Below are positions 1 to 4,887 of a DNA stretch of 7,317 nt, in pieces; within the stretch, counting starts at the first letter, position 1; the number at the start of each line of letters is the position of its first letter. The notes beneath the pieces are model-generated. The model made no database searches and was not told the origin of the DNA. It worked only from the letters and a program-made list of their open reading frames with translations. The position numbers and the translations under genes are program-made. Source of the DNA: an uncultured Dysosmobacter sp. (lineage in GTDB: Bacteria; Bacillota; Clostridia; Oscillospirales; Oscillospiraceae); the NCBI GenBank assembly GCA_934597465.1, contig CAKTSC010000065.1, forward strand, positions 1 to 7,317, read 5' to 3'.

Positions 1-159
1 TCCGACCGGGTGGTGGTGCTGAGCCGCCGTCCGGCGGAGATCCGCGCCATCCACAATCTCGCGCCCCTTCAGGGGCTTGGCCCCATGGAACGCCGGGACA
101 GTGAGGCGTTCCGTACCTTCTTCAATCTCATCTGGAAGGAGCTGGAGCTGGATGAATGA
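1..159 (+). CDS. ABC transporter ATP-binding protein, C-terminal fragment (NitT/TauT class)
   Basis: Only the last 52 codons are in the window; the reading frame is open from base 1 and stops with TGA at 157-159. It starts with SDRVVVLSRRPAEI, the stretch that follows the H-loop in nitrate/sulfonate/taurine-type importer ATPases (the usual context is 'THD..EA..L-SDRVVVLS-RP'). It ends in a helical tail, FRTFFNLIWKELELDE, typical of this subfamily. Walker A, the signature motif, Walker B and the catalytic His lie upstream and cannot be checked. The protein would hydrolyse ATP on the cytoplasmic face to drive the permease encoded next, whose start codon lies inside this gene's end (ATGAATGA, 8-base overlap), so the two are translationally coupled. 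The family call rests on this short tail plus the two downstream partner genes. Confidence 0.85.
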   Translation, partial: SDRVVVLSRRPAEIRAIHNLAPLQGLGPMERRDSEAFRTFFNLIWKELELDE

Positions 160-961
160 GCCCTCGCCCCAGCGCCTTGCCTACCTGCGGCAGCGGCGGC
201 GCAAGCGCTGCCTGATCCGCGTTCTGCAGGCGGGGCTGCTGGTATTGCTGCTGCTCCTTTGGGAGCTGGCGGCGCGCCGCGGCGCCATCGACGCCTTCGT
301 GGTGAGCTGCCCCTCCCGGGTGGCGGAGACGCTGGAAAGCATCTTCCGCTCCGGGGATCTCTGGCGGCACATCGGGACTTCCTGCCTGGAGACGGTGCTG
401 GGCTTCACCCTGGGCACCGTGGCCGGAACGGTCATTGCCATCGGCCTTTGGTGGAGCGAGTGGGCCTCCCGGATCCTGGAGCCCTACCTTGTGGTGCTGA
501 ACGCCCTGCCGAAGACCGCCCTTGGCCCCATCTTCATCGTCTGGATCGGGGCTGGCACGGCGTCCATCATCGCCATGACCGTGGCCATCTCCATCATCGT
601 CACCATCCTCAATATGCACTCGGCCTTCCTCTCCACGGATCCGGAGAAGATCCGGCTGCTGCGCACCTTCGGGGCCAGCCGCCGCCAGATCCTCCGCTAC
701 CTGGTCTTCCCCGCCAACTACGCCGCCCTCTTCAACACGCTGAAGGTCAATGTGGGCCTCAGCTGGGTGGGCGCCATCATGGGGGAGTTTTTGGTATCCA
801 AGGCGGGGCTGGGCTACCTCATCGTCTATGGCTCCCAGGTCTTCAATATGGATCTGGTGATGGCCAGTATTCTGATCCTGTCCGTCGCCGCCGTGGCCAT
901 GTACCAGGGCGTGCTGCGGTTGGAAAAATATTTGGGAAACCGTTTAGGAGTGATGCTATGA
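152..961 (+). CDS. ABC transporter permease, NitT/TauT (SsuC/TauC-like) class
   Basis: This 269-residue integral membrane protein forms the channel of the importer. After a basic N-terminus (RQRRRKR, residues 13-19) comes a first hydrophobic helix (about 22-40), then further helices near 79-100, 110-133, 136-158, 200-215 and 235-252. The cytoplasmic coupling (EAA) loop is residues 165-187, with the core RTFGASRRQILRYLVFP; the family consensus is EAA---G-S--Q-F--V--P, so the Gly and Ser are kept. Length is normal for this class (about 250-280). I chose the ATG at 152 over the in-frame ATG at 77: it has a Shine-Dalgarno sequence (AAGGAG, 136-141), gives the expected N-terminus, and avoids a 25-residue extension that lies inside the ATPase gene. 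It overlaps the next gene by ATGA (958-961). The substrate is unknown. Confidence 0.93.
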   Translation: MNEPSPQRLAYLRQRRRKRCLIRVLQAGLLVLLLLLWELAARRGAIDAFVVSCPSRVAETLESIFRSGDLWRHIGTSCLETVLGFTLGTVAGTVIAIGLWWSEWASRILEPYLVVLNALPKTALGPIFIVWIGAGTASIIAMTVAISIIVTILNMHSAFLSTDPEKIRLLRTFGASRRQILRYLVFPANYAALFNTLKVNVGLSWVGAIMGEFLVSKAGLGYLIVYGSQVFNMDLVMASILILSVAAVAMYQGVLRLEKYLGNRLGVML

Positions 962-1956
962 GAAGAACCGCCGCAATTCTCGCCGCCCTGGGGATCCTGG
1001 CAGCCGCCGCCTGCGGCTGCGGCGCCCCGGCAGAGCAGGAGACCAAGACCCTGCGCCTGTGCGAAGTGACCCATTCCGTCTTCTACGCCCCCCAGTATGT
1101 CGCCCTGAGCCAGGGCTTTTTTGAGGAGGAGGGCCTCGCCATCGAGCTTTCCAACGGCGGCGGAGCCGACAAGGTGATGACCGCCGTGCTGACGGGCCAG
1201 GCAGACATCGGCCTTGCGGGCCCGGAGGCCTGCATCTACGTCCATAACCAGGAGAAGGAGGACGCGCCTGTCATCTTCGCCCAGCTCACCAAGCGGGACG
1301 GCTCCTTCCTGGTGGGCCGGGACGGCGGGGACTTCTCCTGGGAGGATCTCCGGGGCCGCACCGTCCTGGGCGGCCGCAAGGGCGGCGTGCCGGAGATGAC
1401 CCTGGAATACGTCCTGCGGCAAAACGGCCTGGAGCCCGGCGTGGATGTCACCGTGGACACCACGGTGCAGTTCAATATGATGGCCGGGGCCTTCACCGGC
1501 GGCACCGGGGACTATACCACCCTCTTCGAGCCCACCGCCACCGAGGTGGAGCAGGCCGGCAAGGGCTACGTTCTCTGCTCCATCGGCCAGGAGAGCGGCG
1601 AGATCCCCTACACCGCCTACTTCGCCGCCGCCAGCGATCTCCGGGACAACGCCGACGCCATCCAGCGCTTCACCCGGGCCATCGCCCGGGGCCAAGCCTG
1701 GGTGCAGGAGCACACGGCGGAGGAGATCGCCGCCGCCATCGCCCCCCAGTTCCCGGACAGTGACCTCTCCGTTCTCACCGCCGTCACCCAGCGGCACCTG
1801 GACATCGACGCCTGGAACGCCGTGCCCCGGATGGAGCAGGCGGCCCTGGAACGGCTGGAGACCGTGATGGAGGGTGCCGGGGAGCTGACGCGGGATCAGT
1901 GGGTGGACTACTCCGTCATCGTGGATAATACCTTCGCCGACGCCGCCGTGAAGTGA
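958..1956 (+). CDS. ABC transporter substrate-binding lipoprotein, NMT1/SsuA-like
   Basis: This 332-residue protein is the external binding component of the importer. The N-terminus is a lipoprotein signal: MRRT, a hydrophobic run (5-18), and Cys19 preceded by LAAAA, so it is probably lipid-anchored (Cys21 is a less likely alternative). The mature part fits the NMT1/THI5-like, type II periplasmic-binding fold: HSVFYAPQYVALSQGFFEEEGL (positions 39-60, the usual opening of the family), the segment DKVMTAVLTGQADIGL (71-86), a GRKGGVPEMTLEYVL motif (139-153), and FTGGTGDYTTLFEPTA (179-194). An AGGAG at 946-950 sits 7 bases before the ATG, which overlaps the permease stop as ATGA. NMT1-type proteins bind pyrimidine precursors, sulfonates, nitrate or bicarbonate. 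No ligand can be assigned from the residues here, and no thiamine, riboflavin or sulfur gene is adjacent. Transcription probably ends at the hairpin 25 bases downstream. Confidence 0.92.
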   Translation: MRRTAAILAALGILAAAACGCGAPAEQETKTLRLCEVTHSVFYAPQYVALSQGFFEEEGLAIELSNGGGADKVMTAVLTGQADIGLAGPEACIYVHNQEKEDAPVIFAQLTKRDGSFLVGRDGGDFSWEDLRGRTVLGGRKGGVPEMTLEYVLRQNGLEPGVDVTVDTTVQFNMMAGAFTGGTGDYTTLFEPTATEVEQAGKGYVLCSIGQESGEIPYTAYFAAASDLRDNADAIQRFTRAIARGQAWVQEHTAEEIAAAIAPQFPDSDLSVLTAVTQRHLDIDAWNAVPRMEQAALERLETVMEGAGELTRDQWVDYSVIVDNTFADAAVK

Positions 1957-1980
1957 CCGTATTGTAATATAGAGTATCGC

Positions 1981-2018
1981 ACGGGAAGGGAGAGCCTCCA
2001 GCGGCCCTCCCTTCCCGT
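1981..2018 (+). terminator. Strong hairpin after the ABC operon, probable terminator
   Basis: A perfect 12-bp stem (ACGGGAAGGGAG at 1981-1992 with its complement at 2007-2018) closes a 14-base loop, 24 bases after the stop of the binding-protein gene. The U-tract is nearly absent (ATTG follows), so it may be a weak intrinsic terminator or a stem protecting the mRNA 3' end. Because the stem is symmetric, it may also act on the other strand. Confidence 0.6.
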
Positions 2019-2047
2019 ATTGCCGCCTCCCTTAAAAAATTCTTTCA

Positions 2048-2075
2048 TTGCTTTTCCCGGCGGCTGTGTTATGCT
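2048..2075 (+). promoter_or_regulatory. Possible extended -10 promoter for the YwaF-like gene
   Basis: TTGCTT (2048-2053, 3 of 6 matches to the -35 consensus) is followed after 16 bases by TATGCT (2070-2075, 4 of 6), with an extended -10 TG at 2067-2068. A start near 2082 would give a leader of about 47 bases. It lies between the ABC-operon hairpin and the next gene, which is where a promoter is needed. The match is modest. Confidence 0.4.
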
Positions 2076-2128
2076 GGTAGCGGAAGATCTTCCTCTCCCA
2101 TCATTCATACATCACCGGAGGCAGCGCC

Positions 2129-2869
2129 ATGCAGCACTTTCTGGATACCGTCGACACCATCCCCGCCGGGATGGGCTTCTCCTACTTCCGCCCCTTCCAC
2201 CTCTGCTGGCTGGGGGGCATCGCCCTGGCCATCCTCGCCCTCTGCCGCCTTTACCGGCGGAGCGATGAGGCCCGGCGGCAGCGCATCCGGTGCTGTCTCG
2301 CCCTTCTCACCGTGGCGGACGAGCTTTTCAAGGACACCTGCCTTCTGATCGGCGGCAACTTTGAGCCCAGCTACCTGCCCCTGCACCTTTGCAGCATCAA
2401 CATCTTCCTGGTGGCCCTCCACGCCCGGAAGCCCTCCAAGCTGCTGGAGAACTTCCTCTACGCCTTCTGCATCGTCCCGGCCGCTGCGGCCCTCCTCTTC
2501 CCCGTCACCTGGTCTTCCCTGCCGGGGGCCAACTTCATGGTGATCCACTCCTTCACCGTTCACGGCCTCCTGCTCTGCTACCCCATCCTGCTGCTCTCCA
2601 CCGGGGAGCTCCGGCGGGACTGGCGGTACTTCCCCCGCTGCTTTCTGCTGCTGGCGGGCTTCGCCGCCGTGGCCACGGCGGCCAACGCGGCCTTTGACAC
2701 CAACTTCATGTTTCTCAGCAAGGCCACCGAAGGAAACCCCCTCCTCATCTTCCAGACCCTCCTGGGGAACCACCTCTGGGGCTACCCCATCCTGATGATC
2801 CCCCTCTTCCTGGCCCTCTACGGCCCCCAGCTCCTGCGGGAGCGGAGGAGGGAGCTTCTCCCTGACTGA
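2129..2869 (+). CDS. TIGR02206/YwaF (TMEM164-like) integral membrane protein
   Basis: This 246-residue protein has about seven membrane helices (roughly 27-42, 53-73, 82-97, 105-128, 136-157, 168-189, 213-233) and no other domain. It matches the TIGR02206 family, to which Bacillus subtilis YwaF belongs. Visible hallmarks are LPLHLCSI (83-90) in the third helix, an IHSFTVHG stretch (139-146) in the fifth, and DTNFMFL (190-196) followed by GNP. The bacterial family has no established function. The related human TMEM164 has been reported as a phospholipid acyltransferase using a Cys and a His; the Cys88 and His145 seen here are candidates for the same pair (from memory, not aligned). The ATG at 2129 is supported by GGAGG at 2117-2121, 7 bases upstream. 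The gene stands alone, with a 172-base gap before it and a 926-base gap after, so context gives no clue to its role. Confidence 0.85.
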   Translation: MQHFLDTVDTIPAGMGFSYFRPFHLCWLGGIALAILALCRLYRRSDEARRQRIRCCLALLTVADELFKDTCLLIGGNFEPSYLPLHLCSINIFLVALHARKPSKLLENFLYAFCIVPAAAALLFPVTWSSLPGANFMVIHSFTVHGLLLCYPILLLSTGELRRDWRYFPRCFLLLAGFAAVATAANAAFDTNFMFLSKATEGNPLLIFQTLLGNHLWGYPILMIPLFLALYGPQLLRERRRELLPD

Positions 2870-2889
2870 GGGAGCGCTCTCGGCGATGA

Positions 2890-2926
2890 CCGGTTGACCA
2901 ACCGGAGGTGCCGGGGATGCCCGGCA
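2890..2926. repeat. Two adjacent short hairpins after the YwaF-like gene
   Basis: CCGGTT/AACCGG (2890-2895 and 2900-2905, 4-base loop) is followed three bases later by TGCCGGG/CCCGGCA (2909-2915 and 2920-2926, 4-base loop). They begin 21 bases after the stop codon. There is no U-tract, so they are not a classic intrinsic terminator. They may stabilise the mRNA 3' end or form the edge of the repeat island. Confidence 0.5.
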
Positions 2927-2930
2927 GCAA

Positions 2931-2977
2931 TCCACCCCCATTTTCTTTTGCGGCGGCAAAAAGAAAATGGGGGTGGA
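2931..2977. repeat. Long inverted repeat, 16-bp perfect arms
   Basis: The arms are TCCACCCCCATTTTCT (2931-2946) and its exact complement (2962-2977). Allowing one bulged A, the pairing continues inward through TTTTGC/GCAAAA and leaves a 4-base GGCG loop, about 22 bp in all. No U-tract follows on either strand, so a mobile palindromic element or a structured RNA is more likely than a terminator. A related AAAAGAAAAA string at 2984-2993 hints at a partly duplicated arm. Confidence 0.7.
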
Positions 2978-3290
2978 GCCGTCAAAAGAAAAAACGCTTG
3001 GTCGCCGGGCGGTCAGGCGCGGAGCGCCCTCCCACCCGGCGGGACGCGGGTTGTAACTGTTCTGCTCAATCGACGCACCCCCTACGTAACCACGGGCAAA
3101 GTGCCTATCAAACCTCCGCGCTCTTCTACGCCGTGCTGCGCTCCTCATTCATCGGGCAAAACCCGAATTGACCAGCTCCTCTTTCCGCGCTCCCCGCTTC
3201 GCTCAGCGCCGCCCGTCCCTCGCGGCCCGAACTGGACAGCCCCAGCGCCTCCCCCACCGTGTGGGGAACCGAACCCTACTAGGAAAGAAA

Positions 3291-3379
3291 CGGATTCCCA
3301 CGTCGCTTCGCTCCTCGGAATGACAAACATGGGAAACCCCTGTCATTGCGAGGAGGCCGCAGGCCGACGTGGCAATCCG
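3291..3379. repeat. Inverted pair of an interspersed palindromic element
   Basis: The left copy (3291-3325) runs from CGGATTCCCACGTCG to CTCCTCGGAATGACA. The right copy (3341-3379) is its near-complement, from TGTCATTGCGAGGAGG to CGACGTGGCAATCCG. A 15-base spacer separates them. The arms differ at a few positions (CCC against GCC, GGAATG against GCAATG, and a longer centre in the right copy). I recognise this as a short repeat that recurs in many bacterial genomes and yields spurious ORFs reading like HSEERSDVGI. Its recurrence elsewhere in this genome is not visible from one window. Confidence 0.75.
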
Positions 3380-3424
3380 CATCCCCCGTCCTCTCCGTCG
3401 GGGGCGGCGTCCCCGACGCCCCAT

Positions 3425-3459
3425 CCCTCGTTCCTCGTCCCTCGTCCCCCGTCCCCCGC
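3425..3459. repeat. 7-bp tandem repeat, about five units
   Basis: Units are CCCTCGT (3425-3431), TCCTCGT (3432-3438), CCCTCGT (3439-3445), CCCCCGT (3446-3452) and CCCCCGC (3453-3459). The period is exactly 7 with drift towards poly-C. It lies just after an 8-bp hairpin (CGTCGGGG/CCCCGACG, 3396-3418). It is not in a gene, so copy-number change would not alter a protein. Confidence 0.7.
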
Positions 3460-3468
3460 AGGCCAAAG

Positions 3469-3520
3469 GCTCCCTTGTGTAAAGAGAGCTGTCACGGCCA
3501 TAGGCCGTGACTGAGGGATT
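3469..3520. repeat. Composite hairpin element of an interspersed repeat family
   Basis: Two hairpins lie in tandem. The first is GCTCCCTT (3469-3476) with AAGAGAGC (3482-3489), one mismatch. The second is a perfect 9-bp stem GTCACGGCC/GGCCGTGAC (3491-3499 and 3503-3511) with a 3-base ATA loop. CTGAGGGATT follows. The layout 'GGCTCCCTT...GAGCTGTC-hairpin-GACTGAGGGATTG' is one I recognise as a common interspersed element in gut Clostridia (recalled, not searched). Confidence 0.65.
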
Positions 3521-3612
3521 GCCGGCAGGCACCTCCAAGGGTCATGTCATTTCTCCCACCCCGCGCCGCACTTCCGCCCCCGCCCCCCAGCAAGCCCATC
3601 CATCAGATCCCC

Positions 3613-3642
3613 ACGGCGTGACCTCCCGGGTCACGCCGTTTT
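3613..3642 (+). terminator. Intrinsic terminator upstream of the EEP-GT operon
   Basis: A perfect 11-bp stem (ACGGCGTGACC at 3613-3623 with its complement at 3629-3639), a 5-base loop and a TTTT run (3639-3642) make a good + strand terminator. No gene lies within 740 bases upstream, so it either stops read-through from the YwaF-like gene or ends an unseen transcript from the repeat region. It insulates the promoter 30 bases downstream. Confidence 0.75.
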
Positions 3643-3671
3643 CCGTTCCCCGGCGTCCGCGTTTTCTCCCC

Positions 3672-3701
3672 TTGGCAAGGGCAGCGGGATGGTGGTATAA
3701 T
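3672..3701 (+). promoter_or_regulatory. Sigma-A type promoter for the EEP-GT operon
   Basis: TTGGCA (3672-3677, 5 of 6 to consensus) and TATAAT (3696-3701, 6 of 6) are separated by 18 bases, and a TG at 3693-3694 makes an extended -10. Transcription would begin near 3708 and leave a leader of about 88 bases before the ATG at 3796. A 6-bp CCCGGC/GCCGGG pairing (3715-3720 with 3759-3764) could fold this leader, but no known riboswitch is recognisable. Confidence 0.8.
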
Positions 3702-3795
3702 AGCGTCACTCTCTCCCGGCCTCCGGACACGCAGCAGACTCTGGCTCTGTACGGCTCCGCCGGGCACTTCCAAGCAATGAAAGGGGAACGACACC

Positions 3796-4869
3796 ATGCG
3801 CAAAGCCCTGAAGATCCTGGGCATCCTGCTGCTGGCGGTGCTGGTGCTGGCCGCCGCCTACCTGGCCTACGTCTTCCTGGCCTACCACCGCATCCCGGAC
3901 AACCAGCCCCTCACGGCGGAGGGCTCCGCCGCCGGGATCCTCCGTCCCGGCGAGAGCTACCGGGCCCTCAGCTACAACATCGGCTTCGGCGCCTATGAGG
4001 ACGATTACAGCTTCTTCATGGACGGCGGCACCGAGTCCTGGGCCTGGTCGGAGGAACGGCTGCGGGAGAACCTCAATGAGATCGCCGCCCTGCTCCAGTC
4101 CGAGGACGCCGACTTCTATCTCCTGGAGGAGGTGGACGTGGACGCCACCCGCAGCTACCACTTTGATGAGAGCGCCGTCCTCCGCTCCGCCCTGGCGGAT
4201 CGCGCCTGCGTCTACGCCCAGAACTACGACTCCCCCTTCCTCCTCTACCCCTTCACCCAGCCCCACGGGGCCTCGAAGGCCGGGATGCTGACCTTCTCCC
4301 GCTATGCCATCACCTCCGCTCTGCGGCGGAGCCTGCCCATCGAGGGCGGCTTCCGGAAGCTCCTGGATCTCGACCGCTGTTACAGTGTCTGCCGCCTGCC
4401 GGTGGAGGGTGGCCGGGAGCTGGCGCTCTACACCCTCCACCTCTCGGCTTACAGCGCCGACGGCAGCATCTCCGTGGAGCAGCTGAAGCTGCTGTTGGCC
4501 GACATGCAGGCGGAGTACGAGGCGGGCAACTACTGCGTGGCTGGGGGCGACTTCAACAAGGATCTCCTGGGGGACTCCGCCCAGTGGTTCGGCGAGGCCG
4601 ACCGGGACTACACCTGGGCCCAGCCCCTGCCGGAGGGCATCCTGGACAGCACCGGCATCACCCTGGCCGCCCCGCTGGACGAGGCGGATCCAGTCCCTAG
4701 CTGCCGCAACGCCGACGCCCCCTACCATGAGGGCCAGTATGTCCTGACGGTGGACGGCTTCCTGGTCTCCGGCAACGTGACAGTGGAGGAGGCCCGGGTC
4801 ATCGACACCGGCTTTGCCCACTCCGACCACAACCCCGTCTCCTTGACCTTCACCCTCAACGCCGACTGA
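3796..4869 (+). CDS. Membrane-anchored endonuclease/exonuclease/phosphatase (EEP) family protein
   Basis: This 357-residue protein has an N-terminal hydrophobic helix (5-30) after MRK, so it is anchored in the membrane with the catalytic domain probably outside. The rest is the DNase I/sphingomyelinase-like fold. Its motifs appear in order: LSYNIGFG (58-65, metal-site Asn61), LLEEVD (109-114, catalytic Glu111 or Glu112), TLHLSAY (213-219, His215), GGDFNKDL (250-257, Asp252 and Asn254), the DGFLVSG strand (320-326) and SDHNPV (343-348, general-base His345). All catalytic positions appear intact. EEP enzymes cleave phosphodiester or phosphomonoester bonds in nucleic acids, phosphoinositides or sphingomyelin. 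The membrane anchor favours a lipid, envelope or extracellular substrate, but the actual one is unknown. AAAGGGG (3780-3786) is the ribosome site. The glycosyltransferase follows 18 bases later, in the same operon. Confidence 0.9.
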   Translation: MRKALKILGILLLAVLVLAAAYLAYVFLAYHRIPDNQPLTAEGSAAGILRPGESYRALSYNIGFGAYEDDYSFFMDGGTESWAWSEERLRENLNEIAALLQSEDADFYLLEEVDVDATRSYHFDESAVLRSALADRACVYAQNYDSPFLLYPFTQPHGASKAGMLTFSRYAITSALRRSLPIEGGFRKLLDLDRCYSVCRLPVEGGRELALYTLHLSAYSADGSISVEQLKLLLADMQAEYEAGNYCVAGGDFNKDLLGDSAQWFGEADRDYTWAQPLPEGILDSTGITLAAPLDEADPVPSCRNADAPYHEGQYVLTVDGFLVSGNVTVEEARVIDTGFAHSDHNPVSLTFTLNAD

Positions 4870-4887
4870 CCCCCGAAAGGAGCCCCT

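Larger units (their letters stand above)
2870..3795. other. 926-base gene-free, repeat-rich intergenic region
   Basis: I see no credible gene on either strand. The open frames crossing it have protein sequences made of translated repeats and low-complexity Pro/Arg runs, without recognisable domains. Its contents, in order, are a pair of short GC hairpins (2890-2926), a long inverted repeat (2931-2977), a mixed segment (about 2980-3250) in which I recognise nothing except small hairpins (for example CCCCAC/GTGGGG at 3252-3266), an inverted pair of an interspersed element (3291-3379), an 8-bp hairpin (3396-3418), a 7-bp tandem repeat (3425-3459), a composite hairpin element (3469-3520), a C-rich tract (about 3550-3600), a terminator (3613-3642) and a promoter (3672-3701). 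Base composition is C-rich on the + strand but lacks codon periodicity. Confidence 0.8.

Noticed and set aside
77..151. An earlier in-frame ATG for the permease, adding 25 residues
   Set aside because: The extension lies inside the ATPase gene, has no good ribosome site, and does not resemble permease N-termini. The ATG at 152 has AAGGAG and the expected overlap.
2105..3148. A 347-codon open frame on the minus strand covering the YwaF-like gene and the repeat island
   Set aside because: It is antisense to a clear membrane-protein gene, is made of Gly/Glu/Val-rich shadow sequence, and its first part translates repeats. No domain or ribosome site supports it.
3291..3520. A CRISPR array or attachment site
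   Set aside because: The repeats are inverted or differ in sequence, and they are not regularly spaced direct repeats with unique spacers. No cas gene, integrase or tRNA gene is present.
3203..3538. A 111-codon minus-strand frame containing HSEERSDVGI and a CGLLAMTG stretch
   Set aside because: This wording is the translation of the interspersed repeat at 3291-3379. Such ORFs are often annotated as hypothetical proteins but are repeat artefacts.
3507..3998. A + strand frame of 163 codons reaching into the EEP gene
   Set aside because: It starts in a repeat, crosses the terminator and promoter, and ends inside the EEP gene in another frame. The ATG at 3777 in this frame overlaps the EEP ribosome site and looks incidental.
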